Shown: piece after piece, positions 31,334-39,664 of the stretch
How positions within the stretch are numbered: the first letter of the stretch is position 1
How the letters are laid out: every line of letters starts with the position of its first letter
Origin: JBIOJB01 sp044450465
GTDB taxonomy: Bacteria; Chloroflexota; Dormibacteria; Dormibacterales; Dormibacteraceae
Direction of reading: 5' to 3'
Length of the DNA stretch: 39,735 nucleotides
Assembly (NCBI GenBank): GCA_044450465.1
Contig: JBIOJB010000012.1
Location: forward strand, 1-39,735
Notes under the pieces: generated by a model
What the model was told of the DNA's origin: nothing
Databases searched by the model: none
Seen by the model: only the letters and a program-made list of their open reading frames with translations
Translations under genes and position numbers: made by a program

Positions 31334-32278
31334 ATGCCAACAGCATCCGAATTCGAGCAGGTCATCAAGTCCGGGGAGCTGATCGAGTCGCCCAAGGAGA
31401 TGACGCCCGAGTACCTGCGTGAGCTGAAGCACACGCTCATCGTTTCCGGCGACACCGAGCTCATCTCAGCGCCCGCCTACTATCTCGCAGCCAAGCGGGC
31501 TCCTTCGATCAACGCCTTCATGACAGGGATCGCGATCATCCAGGACGAGCTCGCGCACGCCCACATCGCTTATCACATCCTCGAGGAGCTCGGAGAGGAC
31601 CAGGAGAAGCTGATCTTCAGCCGCGACCCCAAGAGCTTTCGTTACCCCTACGCCTTCGACGTGCCGCTCGAAAGCTGGACCGAGCTGGTCGTCGCCAACG
31701 GGATGTACGACCAGGCCGGCTTCTGCCTCCTCGGCGACATCCACGACCACTGCTCATATGGGCCATGGAAGCGCGGCCTGAACAAGGTGATGCTCGAAGA
31801 AAACTTCCACCTCCGCAACGGCCGAACGTGGATGAAGAGGATCAGCGCCGCCGGCGGCGCGGCCAAAGATGAGCTGCAGCGGGCGGTGGACTGGATGTTC
31901 CCGCTGAGTGTCGAATGGTTCGGCCTCCCCGACTCGATGAAGATGCACTCCACCCAGCTCGAGTACCGGCTGAAGGGCCTGACCAACGACGGGCTGCGCC
32001 AGTGGTGGCTCTCGGCGGTCGTGCCCTACTGCGACGAGATCGGCATCAAGGTTCCCGCCCACAAGGAGATCCGAGACGGCAAGGATGTGTGGGAGCTCGA
32101 CTACCCGTTTCCATGCGAGTTCGACGCCGAGGCCAAGCGGTGGGACTTCAAGAAGCCCATCTCTTGGGACGACGTGCTGCTGCGCTGGCGCGCCAGGGGC
32201 CCCCGCAACGCCGAGATGGTCGCCCTGTTCCAGGAGGAGTTCCACAAATTCCGCAAGACTCATCACACGGAGTCCTGA
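31334..32278 (+). CDS. paaA: Phenylacetyl-CoA epoxidase subunit PaaA
   Basis: ATG 31334 is preferred (314 residues), though its GGAGGG is only a few bases away and a TTG at 31316 is possible. Diiron-site helices are visible: DELAHAHIAYHILEELGE and VMLEENFHLRNGRTWM, giving the two E-x-x-H pairs of the ferritin-like catalytic subunit. Other PaaA segments include SAPAYYLAAKRAPSI, ESWTELVVANGMYDQAGFCLLGD and PFPCEFDAEAKRWDFKKPISWDD. With PaaC, PaaB and a reductase it forms the 1,2-epoxide of phenylacetyl-CoA. The stop overlaps the paaD start (TGATG). Confidence 0.94.
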   Translation: MPTASEFEQVIKSGELIESPKEMTPEYLRELKHTLIVSGDTELISAPAYYLAAKRAPSINAFMTGIAIIQDELAHAHIAYHILEELGEDQEKLIFSRDPKSFRYPYAFDVPLESWTELVVANGMYDQAGFCLLGDIHDHCSYGPWKRGLNKVMLEENFHLRNGRTWMKRISAAGGAAKDELQRAVDWMFPLSVEWFGLPDSMKMHSTQLEYRLKGLTNDGLRQWWLSAVVPYCDEIGIKVPAHKEIRDGKDVWELDYPFPCEFDAEAKRWDFKKPISWDDVLLRWRARGPRNAEMVALFQEEFHKFRKTHHTES

Positions 32279-32586
32279 TGGCGGAGGACCGCCTCTGGGC
32301 AGCCTTGACCGAGGTTCGCGACCCGGAGATGCCCATCAACCTCGTCGACCTTGGCGTCATCTACGGCCTCAGGGAGGCCGCCGGCGTGGTTGAGGTTGAC
32401 CTCACCTTCACCGCCATGGGCTGCCCTGCGTCGGAGTTCATCCTCGAGGACGTCCGCGAGCGGCTGCTGCGCGAGGACGGCGTGCGCGACGTACAGATCA
32501 ACATCGTGTGGAACCCGCCGTGGACGGCCGCCCGCATGACCGAGGCCGGGCGGGACGCGCTCGAATCGTGGGGCCTGGCTGTTTGA
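32278..32586 (+). CDS. paaD: PaaD MIP18/SufT-like domain (zinc ribbon missing)
   Basis: ATG 32278 overlaps the paaA stop and gives 102 residues. The MIP18 family fold is clear: VRDPEMPINLVDLGVIYGL, DLTFTAMGCPASEFILEDVRE (with the conserved Cys), and VQINIVWNPPWTAARMTE. In E. coli PaaD this domain is followed by a C-terminal zinc ribbon in the same protein (about 165 aa). Here the protein ends after the MIP18 domain and a ribbon occurs as a separate gene at 33557. PaaD is thought to mature the epoxidase metal or Fe-S centres. The paaB frame begins at the overlapping TTGA. Confidence 0.9.
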   Translation: MAEDRLWAALTEVRDPEMPINLVDLGVIYGLREAAGVVEVDLTFTAMGCPASEFILEDVRERLLREDGVRDVQINIVWNPPWTAARMTEAGRDALESWGLAV

Positions 32587-32804
32587 GCAAGTACAAGAGA
32601 GTGAGCGGCGACGCGCAGGAGTACGAGGTGTTCGCTCGCAAGGCCCGCGTCGATCCCCTGCACCTCGTGGGCAGCGTCGTCGCGCCCGACGACGACCTGG
32701 CCATGGCCTACGCACGCGCGACCTATGACGAGGAGCGCTGGTGCGAGATGGCGATCGTCCGCAAGGACCATGTCATCGAGCTCTGGCAACCAGGAGAGGC
32801 ATGA
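32583..32804 (+). CDS. paaB: Phenylacetyl-CoA epoxidase subunit PaaB
   Basis: The 73-residue protein probably starts at TTG 32583 in a TTGA overlap with the paaD stop. GTG 32601 is an alternative. Its core is YEVFARKARVDPLHLVGSVVAPDDDLAMAYARATYDEERWCEMAIVRKDHVIEL, short but matching the PaaB pattern (YEVFxR…HxGSxxAxDxxMALxxARDxY…WVV). PaaB bridges PaaAC dimers in the holoenzyme. It lies between paaD and paaC in the operon. Confidence 0.88.
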   Translation: MSKYKRVSGDAQEYEVFARKARVDPLHLVGSVVAPDDDLAMAYARATYDEERWCEMAIVRKDHVIELWQPGEA

Positions 32805-32853
32805 GAGGAAACCCAGGTTGCCTCCTTCCCGCTGTTGGGACTTCTAGATAGAC

Positions 32854-33594
32854 ATGAGTCTCGCCGACCTTGTTCTCAGCATCGCCGACAACAAGCAGAT
32901 GCTCGGGCTCCGCTACGCCGAGTGGGCCACCCGCGCCCCCTCGCTGGAGGCGGACATCGCAGCCGCCGCGATGGGGCTCGACGACCTCGGCCACAGCCGC
33001 GTGCTGTACGGCTGCCTGGAGCCCCTCGGCGCCGACCCTCGAAGCGCCGACCGGGACAAGACACCGTCCAGCCTCCGCGCGCTGCACTACTTCGACGAGC
33101 CCTGGAGCCAGTGGTCCCAGTTCGTGGCCGCCAACGCCATTCTCGACACGGCTTTTACAGTGATGATCGAGGCTTGCGCCGGCGGCTCGGTCGAGGTGCT
33201 CCAACAGCGGCTGAGAAAGATGCTGCTCGAAGAGCGTTACCACTTCCTGCACGGACGCAGCTGGCTCAAGTCAGGCATCGACGCCGAACCGCTGCAGGAA
33301 GCCTGGCGCGAAGCGATCGAATGGTTCGGCCCGCCCGACGGCGAGACGGCCGAGTTCTTCCGCGACGGCCGGCTCAGCAAGGGGCCGGCCGAGCTGCGAG
33401 CGCGCCTTGAGGAAAAGCTCGAGCTCAAAGCGCCCGCGGTCAGCTTCGACTGGAAGAGCTGGGATCCAGTTCGGCGCCGAAGCCGTCCCGGCGCGGTGGA
33501 CGAGCGCACTTTCGCGATGCTTCGCGGGCTGGAAGAGAAGAAATTCGCGCCGTCAGGTGGCGCGAAAGAGTCGATTGCTGCCAAAGAAGGCTGA
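32854..33594 (+). CDS. paaC: Phenylacetyl-CoA epoxidase subunit PaaC
   Basis: The 246-residue protein has a ferritin-like fold homologous to PaaA. Pseudo-metal helices are visible as AAMGLDDLGHSRVLYGCLE and MLLEERYHFLHGRSW. Other PaaC segments include LRYAEWATRAPSLEADIA and EWFGPPDGETAEFF. PaaC forms the inactive, structural partner of PaaA. It follows paaB after 49 bp with no terminator. The C-terminal ~20 residues overlap the next reading frame. Confidence 0.92.
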   Translation: MSLADLVLSIADNKQMLGLRYAEWATRAPSLEADIAAAAMGLDDLGHSRVLYGCLEPLGADPRSADRDKTPSSLRALHYFDEPWSQWSQFVAANAILDTAFTVMIEACAGGSVEVLQQRLRKMLLEERYHFLHGRSWLKSGIDAEPLQEAWREAIEWFGPPDGETAEFFRDGRLSKGPAELRARLEEKLELKAPAVSFDWKSWDPVRRRSRPGAVDERTFAMLRGLEEKKFAPSGGAKESIAAKEG

Positions 33595-33742
33595 GCGGGC
33601 CAGGCCCCGCTCCCAGCCCCGCTGCCCCCACTGCGGCGCGCGTGACGCCGAGGTCATCTCACTTTTCGGCACCCAGGCCATGACGCTTCAGTACCGCTGC
33701 CGCGCGTGCGCCACGCTCTTCGAAGCTGTCAAGTACGAGTAG
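33557..33742 (+). CDS. Stand-alone zinc ribbon matching the C-terminal domain of PaaD
   Basis: GTG 33557 gives 61 residues; TTG 33575, with a GAAAGAG before it, would give 55. The ribbon is RCPHCGARDAEVISLFGTQ, then YRCRACATLFEAVKYE: two CxxC knuckles as in the PaaD C terminus (CPxCGS…SxFGxT…YRCxxCxEPFDYFK). The ORF overlaps the paaC end in another frame and closes the operon. Together with the MIP18 gene at 32278 it makes a split PaaD. Confidence 0.72.
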   Translation: MARKSRLLPKKAERARPRSQPRCPHCGARDAEVISLFGTQAMTLQYRCRACATLFEAVKYE

Positions 33743-33753
33743 TCAACCCTGCG

Positions 33754-34494
33754 TCAGACCTCGTCTTCATCGCCGTCCAGCTCCTCCTCATCTTCATCAG
33801 TGGAGCCGCCCTCAGCGGCGCGCCGGCGCCGCAGCAACGCGACCGGCAGCCCCGCCAGGACGACGATGGCGACCAGGACGCCCACGACGATCGGCAGGAG
33901 CTGAGACCCACCCACGACGGTCGGGCCAGGCGAAGCCGAGCTGAGGGGTTCACCCGCGCCGAAATAGCCGAACTGACGCGTCGTCGTGTCCAGGGTGTAA
34001 GGCTGCGACTGCTGCGCGACGACGAGCTTGCTCCAGGGCCCCGCGGGGTCGGTGGCGAAATAGATGTCGCTGGGAACCGCCGTGAGGTTCGAGTAGCGCA
34101 TGACCAGGTTCGAGTCTTTGACCAGCGGCGCCGTCGCGGTGATCTGATAGACGTTGGTGTCGAATCGAATGCCCGCGGGCTGTGGACAGGTCTTAAGCGG
34201 GGTGATGTCCACCGAGATGCCGGTCTTACCCGTGACGTCGAACGCGCCAGGAAGAAAACCGACAACGATCTGACCGTCATCGGTAAACGCGGAGTCGGCG
34301 TCGCTCGCCCCTGCGATCACTTTGATGTCGACGTGACCCGAGCTCGGAGGGTTGTTGGCGCCGATCTGCGGCGGCGGGCAGGTCCAGTTGTACGGCGCCG
34401 GGGGCGCGAACCCGTCGTAGAACCCGGGCGCCACCATCCACGCGGCCACGAGGTAGACGGCCGCCGCCAGGGCGACGACTGCAGATCGCCTCAA
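33754..34494 (-). CDS. Membrane-anchored protein with external domain and acidic cytosolic tail
   Basis: The start is probably TTG 34494 within TTGA at the CPBP protease stop (246 residues); upstream in-frame codons lie inside that gene. An N-terminal helix (VVALAAAVYLVAAW) leads to ~170 external residues with GAFDVTGKTGISVDITPLKTC and PSDIYFATDPAGPWSKL. A second helix (LPIVVGVLVAIVVLAGLPVALL) precedes RRRR and a tail of almost only Glu, Asp and Gly. No family is recognised. The coupling with a CPBP protease suggests a partner or substrate. Confidence 0.72.
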   Translation of the reverse strand: MRRSAVVALAAAVYLVAAWMVAPGFYDGFAPPAPYNWTCPPPQIGANNPPSSGHVDIKVIAGASDADSAFTDDGQIVVGFLPGAFDVTGKTGISVDITPLKTCPQPAGIRFDTNVYQITATAPLVKDSNLVMRYSNLTAVPSDIYFATDPAGPWSKLVVAQQSQPYTLDTTTRQFGYFGAGEPLSSASPGPTVVGGSQLLPIVVGVLVAIVVLAGLPVALLRRRRAAEGGSTDEDEEELDGDEDEV

Positions 34495-35051
34495 AGCGCT
34501 ATGTCCGCGACGACGTGCGCAAGGATCGGGCCCACAAGGTCCTTGCAGGCCCAGCGCCACAACCCGAGGAGCAGCCCGGCCGCCGCCACGGCCGCCAGGA
34601 AGGCGGGCGGATGGGAGAGGGCGTGAGCCAGAGTCCACAGGGCGGTTGTGCCGAGAACGGCGAGCGGCGCACCCCCGACATCCTCGAGGGCAGCGTAGAG
34701 CGCACCGCGAAACGCGAGCTCCTCACCGATCGACACGGCGACGGCGGCCAGGGCCAGGCCGGCCGGAAGTGTCGGCACTGCATAGGCCCGCGCAGCGGCT
34801 GGGAGCAGCAACACCACGCCCAGGGCGCAGCCGCCGATCAGGCGAAGTGGCAATCGAGAGGTTCCCAGCCCCAGCCGCGAAGGCGGCCAGCCGACAGCCG
34901 CCACGGATAGTGCGACCCCGCCCAGGATCAGGGCCGGGGCCACGGCAAACGGCGCGCTTGTCACCAGGGTTCGCGTCCACTCGACCAGGAGCAGATAGGC
35001 GCCCAGCACCGCAGCGCGTGCGACCGGACGTGTGCCGATGGCTGAGATCAC
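34491..35051 (-). CDS. CPBP (CAAX-type) intramembrane metalloprotease
   Basis: The 186-residue membrane protein has the three CPBP motifs: EELAFR (EExxxR) near residue 109, TLWAH-type FxxxH (WTLAHALSH) and a final HVVADI. These form the glutamate/histidine site of Abi/CAAX proteases (PF02517). It probably cleaves membrane proteins or prenylated substrates; the bacterial substrate is unknown. The stop overlaps the start of the next gene by 4 bp. Confidence 0.87.
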   Translation of the reverse strand: MISAIGTRPVARAAVLGAYLLLVEWTRTLVTSAPFAVAPALILGGVALSVAAVGWPPSRLGLGTSRLPLRLIGGCALGVVLLLPAAARAYAVPTLPAGLALAAVAVSIGEELAFRGALYAALEDVGGAPLAVLGTTALWTLAHALSHPPAFLAAVAAAGLLLGLWRWACKDLVGPILAHVVADIAL

Positions 35052-35106
35052 GGCCCGATTATCGAAGAGTCACGAAGTCTTCCGTCGCCGAACAGGCGGG
35101 CGAGGC

Positions 35107-35910
35107 TTAAACCGGAGGTTTGAGGCGCTCCGGGGCGGTGTAGGCGTTGAACCGCTCGTTGCGCAGGAACCCGACCAGCGTCTGGTTGAACTCCGCCGCC
35201 AGCGCCACCGCGAGACTTGAAGGCGCCCCGACCGCCGCCAGCAGCGGAATCCCCGCGTTGATGGATTTCTGAACGATCTCGTATCCCGCCCGGCCGCTGA
35301 CGACCAGGACCGTGCCTGAGGCCGGGAGGCGGCCGTCCAGGAAGAGGCGTCCCACCACCTTGTCCACCGCGTTGTGCCGCCCTATGTCCTCGCGCAAACA
35401 GACCAGTGCGCCGGCGCCGGTGAAGAGGCTCGCGGCGTGCAGGCCGCCCGTGCGATCGAAGACGCTCTGGCCCGAGCGCAGCCTCTCCGCCAATCCGGGC
35501 AGCAAAGCAGGGTCGATCGTGAGCTCGTCCGTCAGCCTTGCGAGATCGCGCCGCAGGTCCTCGATCATCACGGCTCCGCACACGCCGCACGCAGAGCTCG
35601 CGAGCATCGATCTTTCCAGCTTGCGGCGCGGCTCGGCCGTCAGGTGTATGTCGACCTGGTTCGATTCGACCAGCGAAGCCTCCACCTTCACTCCATGCTC
35701 GGCTTCCCCGGATTCGGCGCTGATCCGAACCAGCTTCACGTCATCACGCGACCGCACGATCCCCTCGCTGTAAAGCAAGCCCAGCGCGAGCTCCACGTCC
35801 TTGCCCGGAGTGCGCATGACGACGGACAGGGGCTCGCCGTTCAGCAGAAGCTGCAGCGGCTCCTCCATCACCACGGCGTCGGCCAGCTCACTCCGCGACC
35901 TGAGGCCCAC
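35107..35910 (-). CDS. fdhD: FdhD, sulfurtransferase for formate dehydrogenase
   Basis: GTG 35910 gives 267 residues. The redox-active CGVCG motif (near 108-112) and REDIGRHNAVDKVVG with the C-terminal SGRAGYEIVQKS match FdhD. FdhD carries sulfur from a cysteine desulfurase to the Mo/W-bis-MGD cofactor of formate dehydrogenase, so the genome should also encode a FDH. Those genes are not in the window. A UGA-containing selenoprotein-like gene lies 8 kb away, and many FDHs are selenoproteins. The gene runs on the minus strand with a PPOX-like gene 37 bp upstream. Confidence 0.94.
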   Translation of the reverse strand: MGLRSRSELADAVVMEEPLQLLLNGEPLSVVMRTPGKDVELALGLLYSEGIVRSRDDVKLVRISAESGEAEHGVKVEASLVESNQVDIHLTAEPRRKLERSMLASSACGVCGAVMIEDLRRDLARLTDELTIDPALLPGLAERLRSGQSVFDRTGGLHAASLFTGAGALVCLREDIGRHNAVDKVVGRLFLDGRLPASGTVLVVSGRAGYEIVQKSINAGIPLLAAVGAPSSLAVALAAEFNQTLVGFLRNERFNAYTAPERLKPPV

Positions 35911-35947
35911 TTGTGGACGTGAACCCCCGGCGAGTCAGGCTTCGGCA

Positions 35948-36844
35948 TCAGCCTTGAGCGACTCGAAGCTGACGAGCCCCGCGCGGCGTCATCGTCGCCA
36001 CTGAGAATCCCCGCCACGATGTGACTCGTTCAGGCCTGAGCTCGAGCACGGTTGGGATGTCCGCCGGATCGAGCCCGTACCGCTCCGCCACGCCGGCAGG
36101 ATCGACGACCGCACCGAACGTGCCGCGCACGCAAGCTCCAACCATCATTGACGGCCGGAAACGATGGTGCGACTCGATCACGATCGTCCCGGCGGCGCCG
36201 GTTCGCGGGCGGCGACCGGTGGCCGCGATGTTGACCACGCCGCGGTCGGCGTCCCAGAAGGCGGGGCTTATCACAGGCATCCCACCCTCGATCCAGCACG
36301 CGTAGCCGCGCGACACGCCCGCCAGTCGGCGGCTCACCTCGGCCGGGACCGCGGGCACCCTGGCCGCTTGAGCCGCTGGAAACGGCGCCGAGTCGGCGAT
36401 CTCCGCGCGGCTGAACTGCAGTCGCAGCACGACACGGTTGTACGGCATCCACTCCCGCGGCAACCGCGCAAGGTCGAGCACGTAGCCCGCCACGAACGGC
36501 GTGTTCTTGAGCGCGTAACCGGCCATCCCGAAGTAGTAGCCCGGCCCGCCGAGGAGAGCCCTGACCTGGCTCGAGACGGAAAGCGGATCAAATACCTCGA
36601 GCGTCCCGCGGATGAGCACTGCTCGCGTATCCCCGTCCACCAGGAAGGCCGCGCGCGGGTCGCGCATGGCCATCAACGTTTTGGAGGCATAGCGCGATGT
36701 CGTCATCCAGAGCGCGCCGGACGCCACGCTGAAGACCGCCGGGTTCACCAGCGGCGAGTCGTGACCTGTCCGGCCGGAGCGTAGGGCCAGCATCCCGATC
36801 GAAGCCTGGCCGAGTATCTCCCGCGCGCCTTCAGTCAACCGCAT
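35948..36844 (-). CDS. PNPOx/FMN-binding split-barrel-like protein
   Basis: ATG 36844 gives 298 residues. The N-terminal 140 residues follow a split-barrel flavin-binding pattern (IGMLALRSG, SPLVNPAVFSVASGALWMTTSRYASKTLMAMRDPRAAFLVDGD, VLIRGTLEVFD). The rest (from about 150) is a second, less clear domain with GGMPVISPAFWDADRGVVNIAA and GTIVIESHHRFRPSMMVG. The likely cofactor is FMN or F420. No substrate can be proposed. It begins the probable minus-strand operon ending at 33754. Confidence 0.65.
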   Translation of the reverse strand: MRLTEGAREILGQASIGMLALRSGRTGHDSPLVNPAVFSVASGALWMTTSRYASKTLMAMRDPRAAFLVDGDTRAVLIRGTLEVFDPLSVSSQVRALLGGPGYYFGMAGYALKNTPFVAGYVLDLARLPREWMPYNRVVLRLQFSRAEIADSAPFPAAQAARVPAVPAEVSRRLAGVSRGYACWIEGGMPVISPAFWDADRGVVNIAATGRRPRTGAAGTIVIESHHRFRPSMMVGACVRGTFGAVVDPAGVAERYGLDPADIPTVLELRPERVTSWRGFSVATMTPRGARQLRVAQG

Positions 36845-36912
36845 CAACCCAACTCTAGAGGCCCATGCCGGCCAAGCGCGAAAGCGTCTGGCCTTCGCGC
36901 CTTCGGCTTTCA

Positions 36913-37371
36913 TTACGTTTGGCCGTCAAGGTCCTCCAGCGTTTCGCGAATCCGGTCGAGCGCGCGCTCCAGGCGGCGCTGCACCAGCCCCGTCAGCCTC
37001 CCCGCCACGACCGCGCCGACGAACGACCCTGGCGGCTCGTAGGCGATGCGCATCTTGATCCGCACGCCGTCGCCGGTCTTGCCGAACTTGAATCCCCCAT
37101 GCTGCTTGATCGGACCAGATTCCGAAACCCAGCCAATCTCCTGGGGCCGCTGCCACCGATCGAGGCGGAGGACGTTTCTGAGCGGCAGGCCCAGCGCGAC
37201 CATCTCAACTCCGTATCGCGCCCCCACGCCGCGAGTCTTGGTTCCCAAGGGCTCCCACCGGCTGACCCCGTCCAGGACGCGCGCCACGTGCCGATAGTCG
37301 GCGAAGTAGTCGAACGCGCGCTCGGGCGGGCATCGGACGAGCACCTCCGCCGAGAAATCGATGACGGCCAT
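36913..37371 (-). CDS. SRPBCC (START-like) family protein
   Basis: The 152-residue protein opens IDFSAEVLVRCPPERAFDYFADYRHVARVL, typical of polyketide-cyclase/START-like domains that hold a hydrophobic ligand. The C-terminal helix is RLTGLVQRRLERALDRIRETLE. No catalytic residues mark a specific enzyme. It is divergent from the RDD-type gene with 15 bp between starts. Confidence 0.85.
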   Translation of the reverse strand: MAVIDFSAEVLVRCPPERAFDYFADYRHVARVLDGVSRWEPLGTKTRGVGARYGVEMVALGLPLRNVLRLDRWQRPQEIGWVSESGPIKQHGGFKFGKTGDGVRIKMRIAYEPPGSFVGAVVAGRLTGLVQRRLERALDRIRETLEDLDGQT

Positions 37372-37386
37372 GACTCACCTCAAGAT

Positions 37387-38139
37387 ATGCGGATGGCGAG
37401 ATGGGCCGGCGGGCGGGTTTCCCTGGAGGACTCGGTCGCCAACGATGCGCCGCCCCCAGGGCGCTCGCTTCGCGAGAGCTTTCTCGGGCTGATACCGGAG
37501 CTCACGCTGGGACTGGTGACCGCGTCGGCAGACGCCCTCTACCTGGGCCCGATCGAGCTGCTCCGTTTCGGCCGGCCGAGCGTCACGGAGACGGCGGTCG
37601 AGTGGCCCATTGAGGGCGGTTGGGCGGCGGGAGCTCCGGGCGGCACGTGGCGGATCGAGTCGGCGGGCAGCCGGCTCACGGCATCTGTGCGCGGGTACCG
37701 GCCACGACTCCCGCGGCCGGTCTACGCCATCACCCAGCTGCCCATCCACCGGCTTCTGACCCGCCTCTACCTGCTGCGGGCCGGTGGTCGATCCCAATTC
37801 GCCGGACCCGCGGTCGAGCGGGCCGAGAAGTGGCAGTCAGCCGCCATCGACCTGGCGCTCTGCGCCGCTCTCGCCCGTCTCTCAGCGCGCCGCGGCCACC
37901 TGGCCGCCTTCCTGGGTGTGGCGGCGGGCTATCACGTCGCATGTTGGACTCTTTCCGGCCGAACCCTCGGCGGGCTCGCTTTGAACCAGCGAGTAGTGGC
38001 CACAGACGGGTCGCGGCCCAGCGCCGGCCAGGCTTTTCTGCGCCTTCTCGCTCTACCGCTCTCCGGCCTCGACCGCCGGATCGACCCCGACGAGATCGCC
38101 GGCACGCGCGTGGTGCGAGCCTCCAGCGCCAAGTTTTGA
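37387..38139 (+). CDS. RDD-like membrane protein
   Basis: ATG 37387 (or 37393) gives 250 residues; the longer open frame upstream overlaps the opposite gene and is not used. The N-terminal half is soluble and unrecognised. The C-terminal half has a weakly hydrophobic pair of segments and WTLSGRTLGGLALNQRVVATDGSRPSAGQAFLRLLALP, the RDD-family signature (GxTLGxxxxxxRVVxxDG). RDD proteins often act in ion or solute movement, but most are uncharacterised. Confidence 0.75.
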   Translation: MRMARWAGGRVSLEDSVANDAPPPGRSLRESFLGLIPELTLGLVTASADALYLGPIELLRFGRPSVTETAVEWPIEGGWAAGAPGGTWRIESAGSRLTASVRGYRPRLPRPVYAITQLPIHRLLTRLYLLRAGGRSQFAGPAVERAEKWQSAAIDLALCAALARLSARRGHLAAFLGVAAGYHVACWTLSGRTLGGLALNQRVVATDGSRPSAGQAFLRLLALPLSGLDRRIDPDEIAGTRVVRASSAKF

Positions 38140-38213
38140 CATATACCTCCAATGGTTTCGGCAGACCATGCGTCTAGCATTCACCGCGTGAAACGGCTTC
38201 CGATGGTGTCTGG

Positions 38214-39605
38214 ATGACGGGCGTGGACGTCGTCATCTTCGGAGCTTCGGGTGACCTGGCTCGAAGGAAGATCATGCCCTCGCTTGGACGCCTCGTCGCA
38301 CGCGAAGGCCTGCCGATTCGGGTGATCGGTGCGGGCCGTTCGCAAAAAACGAACGAAGAGTTCCGCGATGCGCTGGCTAAGGCGACCCAGAACAGCGAGC
38401 TGGCCGGGAATGCAGTGTGGGTTTCGCTCGACTACTCCGCACCCGAGAGCTTCGCCCCCCTCGTGGAGGCTCTTGCGTCCTCCCAAAGCGCGATGTTCTA
38501 CCTGGCCACGCCACCCGAGACCTTCAGCCACATAGTCACCGCCATCGCGCAGTCAGGATTGGCGAAGAGCGGCGACACATCGCGGCGCATCGTCGTCGAA
38601 AAGCCGCTCGGCCGCGACCTCGAGTCCGCGCGCGCCCTCAACGCGGAGCTCGCCGAGGCTTTCACCGAGGACCAGATCTTCCGGATCGATCACTACCTGG
38701 CCAAGGACACGGTTCAGAACGTGCTGGCTCTGCGGTTCTCCAACTCTCTTTTCGAGCCTGTCTGGAATCGAACCCTCGTCGAGTCGATCATGATCACCGT
38801 GGCTGAGGAGGAGGGCATCGGCCTCCGCGCGGGCTACTACGACCAGACGGGGGCGGTGCGCGACATCATTCAAAACCACGTGCTCCAGCTCCTGGCGCTC
38901 ATCACGATGGAGCCGCCCACCACATTCGATGCCGAGTACGTGCGTCGGGCCAAGAGGGCCGCTCTCAGGGCAATGTCTCCGATCGACCCGGCCACCGCGG
39001 TGCGGGGTCAATACGAGGGCTATCTCGAGGAGCCCTCGGTCGCGCCGGATTCGCGGCGAGAGACCTTCGCCGCGGCGCGCGTGGTGATCGAGAACTGGCG
39101 CTGGGACGGCGTACCGATATTCGTCCGCACGGGAAAGGCGCTGAGGCGCCGAGTCACCGAGGTCGTGATCAAGCTGCGCGACGCGCCACTGCTGCGAATC
39201 GCCGGTCGCCGGCAGCGTGGAATACCAACTTTGATCGCGATCCGGATCCAGCCCGACGAGGGCATCTCGCTCCGCATCGGCGCCAAGCGCCCTGGGACCG
39301 GTTTCGAGATGGTGCCTGCGGGGATGCGCCTCGATTACGCCCGGCTCGTGAAGACATCGCTTCCGGACGCGTATGAGAACGTGCTCGCAGAGGTGCTGGC
39401 AGGCGGTCACTCGGCGTTTCCCGGCGCCGAGGAGATCGAGCTCGCCTGGGAGATTGTCGACCCGCTGATTCGCGCGTGGGAATCCGGCGGGCACCCCGAG
39501 ACTTATCCGACCGGATCCTGGGGACCGCGCGCGGCCGACGACCTGGTGGCGGCAGGCGGGGCGGGCCGCTGGATCGTCAGCGGGGACGAACCCGGAACCT
39601 CATAG
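38214..39605 (+). CDS. zwf: Glucose-6-phosphate 1-dehydrogenase
   Basis: The 463-residue protein has FGASGDLARRK (NADP fingerprint, residues ~9-19), VVEKPLGRDL and the active-site RIDHYLAKDTVQNV, with QNHVLQLLALITMEPP further on. It oxidises glucose-6-P to 6-phosphogluconolactone with NADP+ in the cytoplasm, the entry to the oxidative pentose phosphate route. It connects to the phosphoketolase at 3925, which uses pentose phosphates. ATG 38214 is supported by the short N terminus before the Rossmann motif. The 74-bp upstream gap shows no strong promoter match. Confidence 0.95.
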   Translation: MTGVDVVIFGASGDLARRKIMPSLGRLVAREGLPIRVIGAGRSQKTNEEFRDALAKATQNSELAGNAVWVSLDYSAPESFAPLVEALASSQSAMFYLATPPETFSHIVTAIAQSGLAKSGDTSRRIVVEKPLGRDLESARALNAELAEAFTEDQIFRIDHYLAKDTVQNVLALRFSNSLFEPVWNRTLVESIMITVAEEEGIGLRAGYYDQTGAVRDIIQNHVLQLLALITMEPPTTFDAEYVRRAKRAALRAMSPIDPATAVRGQYEGYLEEPSVAPDSRRETFAAARVVIENWRWDGVPIFVRTGKALRRRVTEVVIKLRDAPLLRIAGRRQRGIPTLIAIRIQPDEGISLRIGAKRPGTGFEMVPAGMRLDYARLVKTSLPDAYENVLAEVLAGGHSAFPGAEEIELAWEIVDPLIRAWESGGHPETYPTGSWGPRAADDLVAAGGAGRWIVSGDEPGTS

Positions 39606-39643
39606 GGCGCGGGTGAAAGACGCGGGTGACCTACGTGGTGCAC

Positions 39644-39664
39644 CGGCCGGATTCACTCCGGCCG
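39644..39664 (+). terminator. 8-bp GC hairpin after zwf
   Basis: CGGCCGGA (39644-39651) and TCCGGCCG (39657-39664) pair around TTCAC, 38 bp after the zwf stop. No T-run follows, so it may be a weak terminator, a processing hairpin or part of a downstream leader. The rest of the tail to 39735 has no ORF but a G-rich stretch at 39703-39728. Confidence 0.3.

Noticed and set aside
36865..37386. N-terminal extension of the RDD-type gene
   Set aside because: The added frame lies antisense to the SRPBCC gene and has shadow-type composition.
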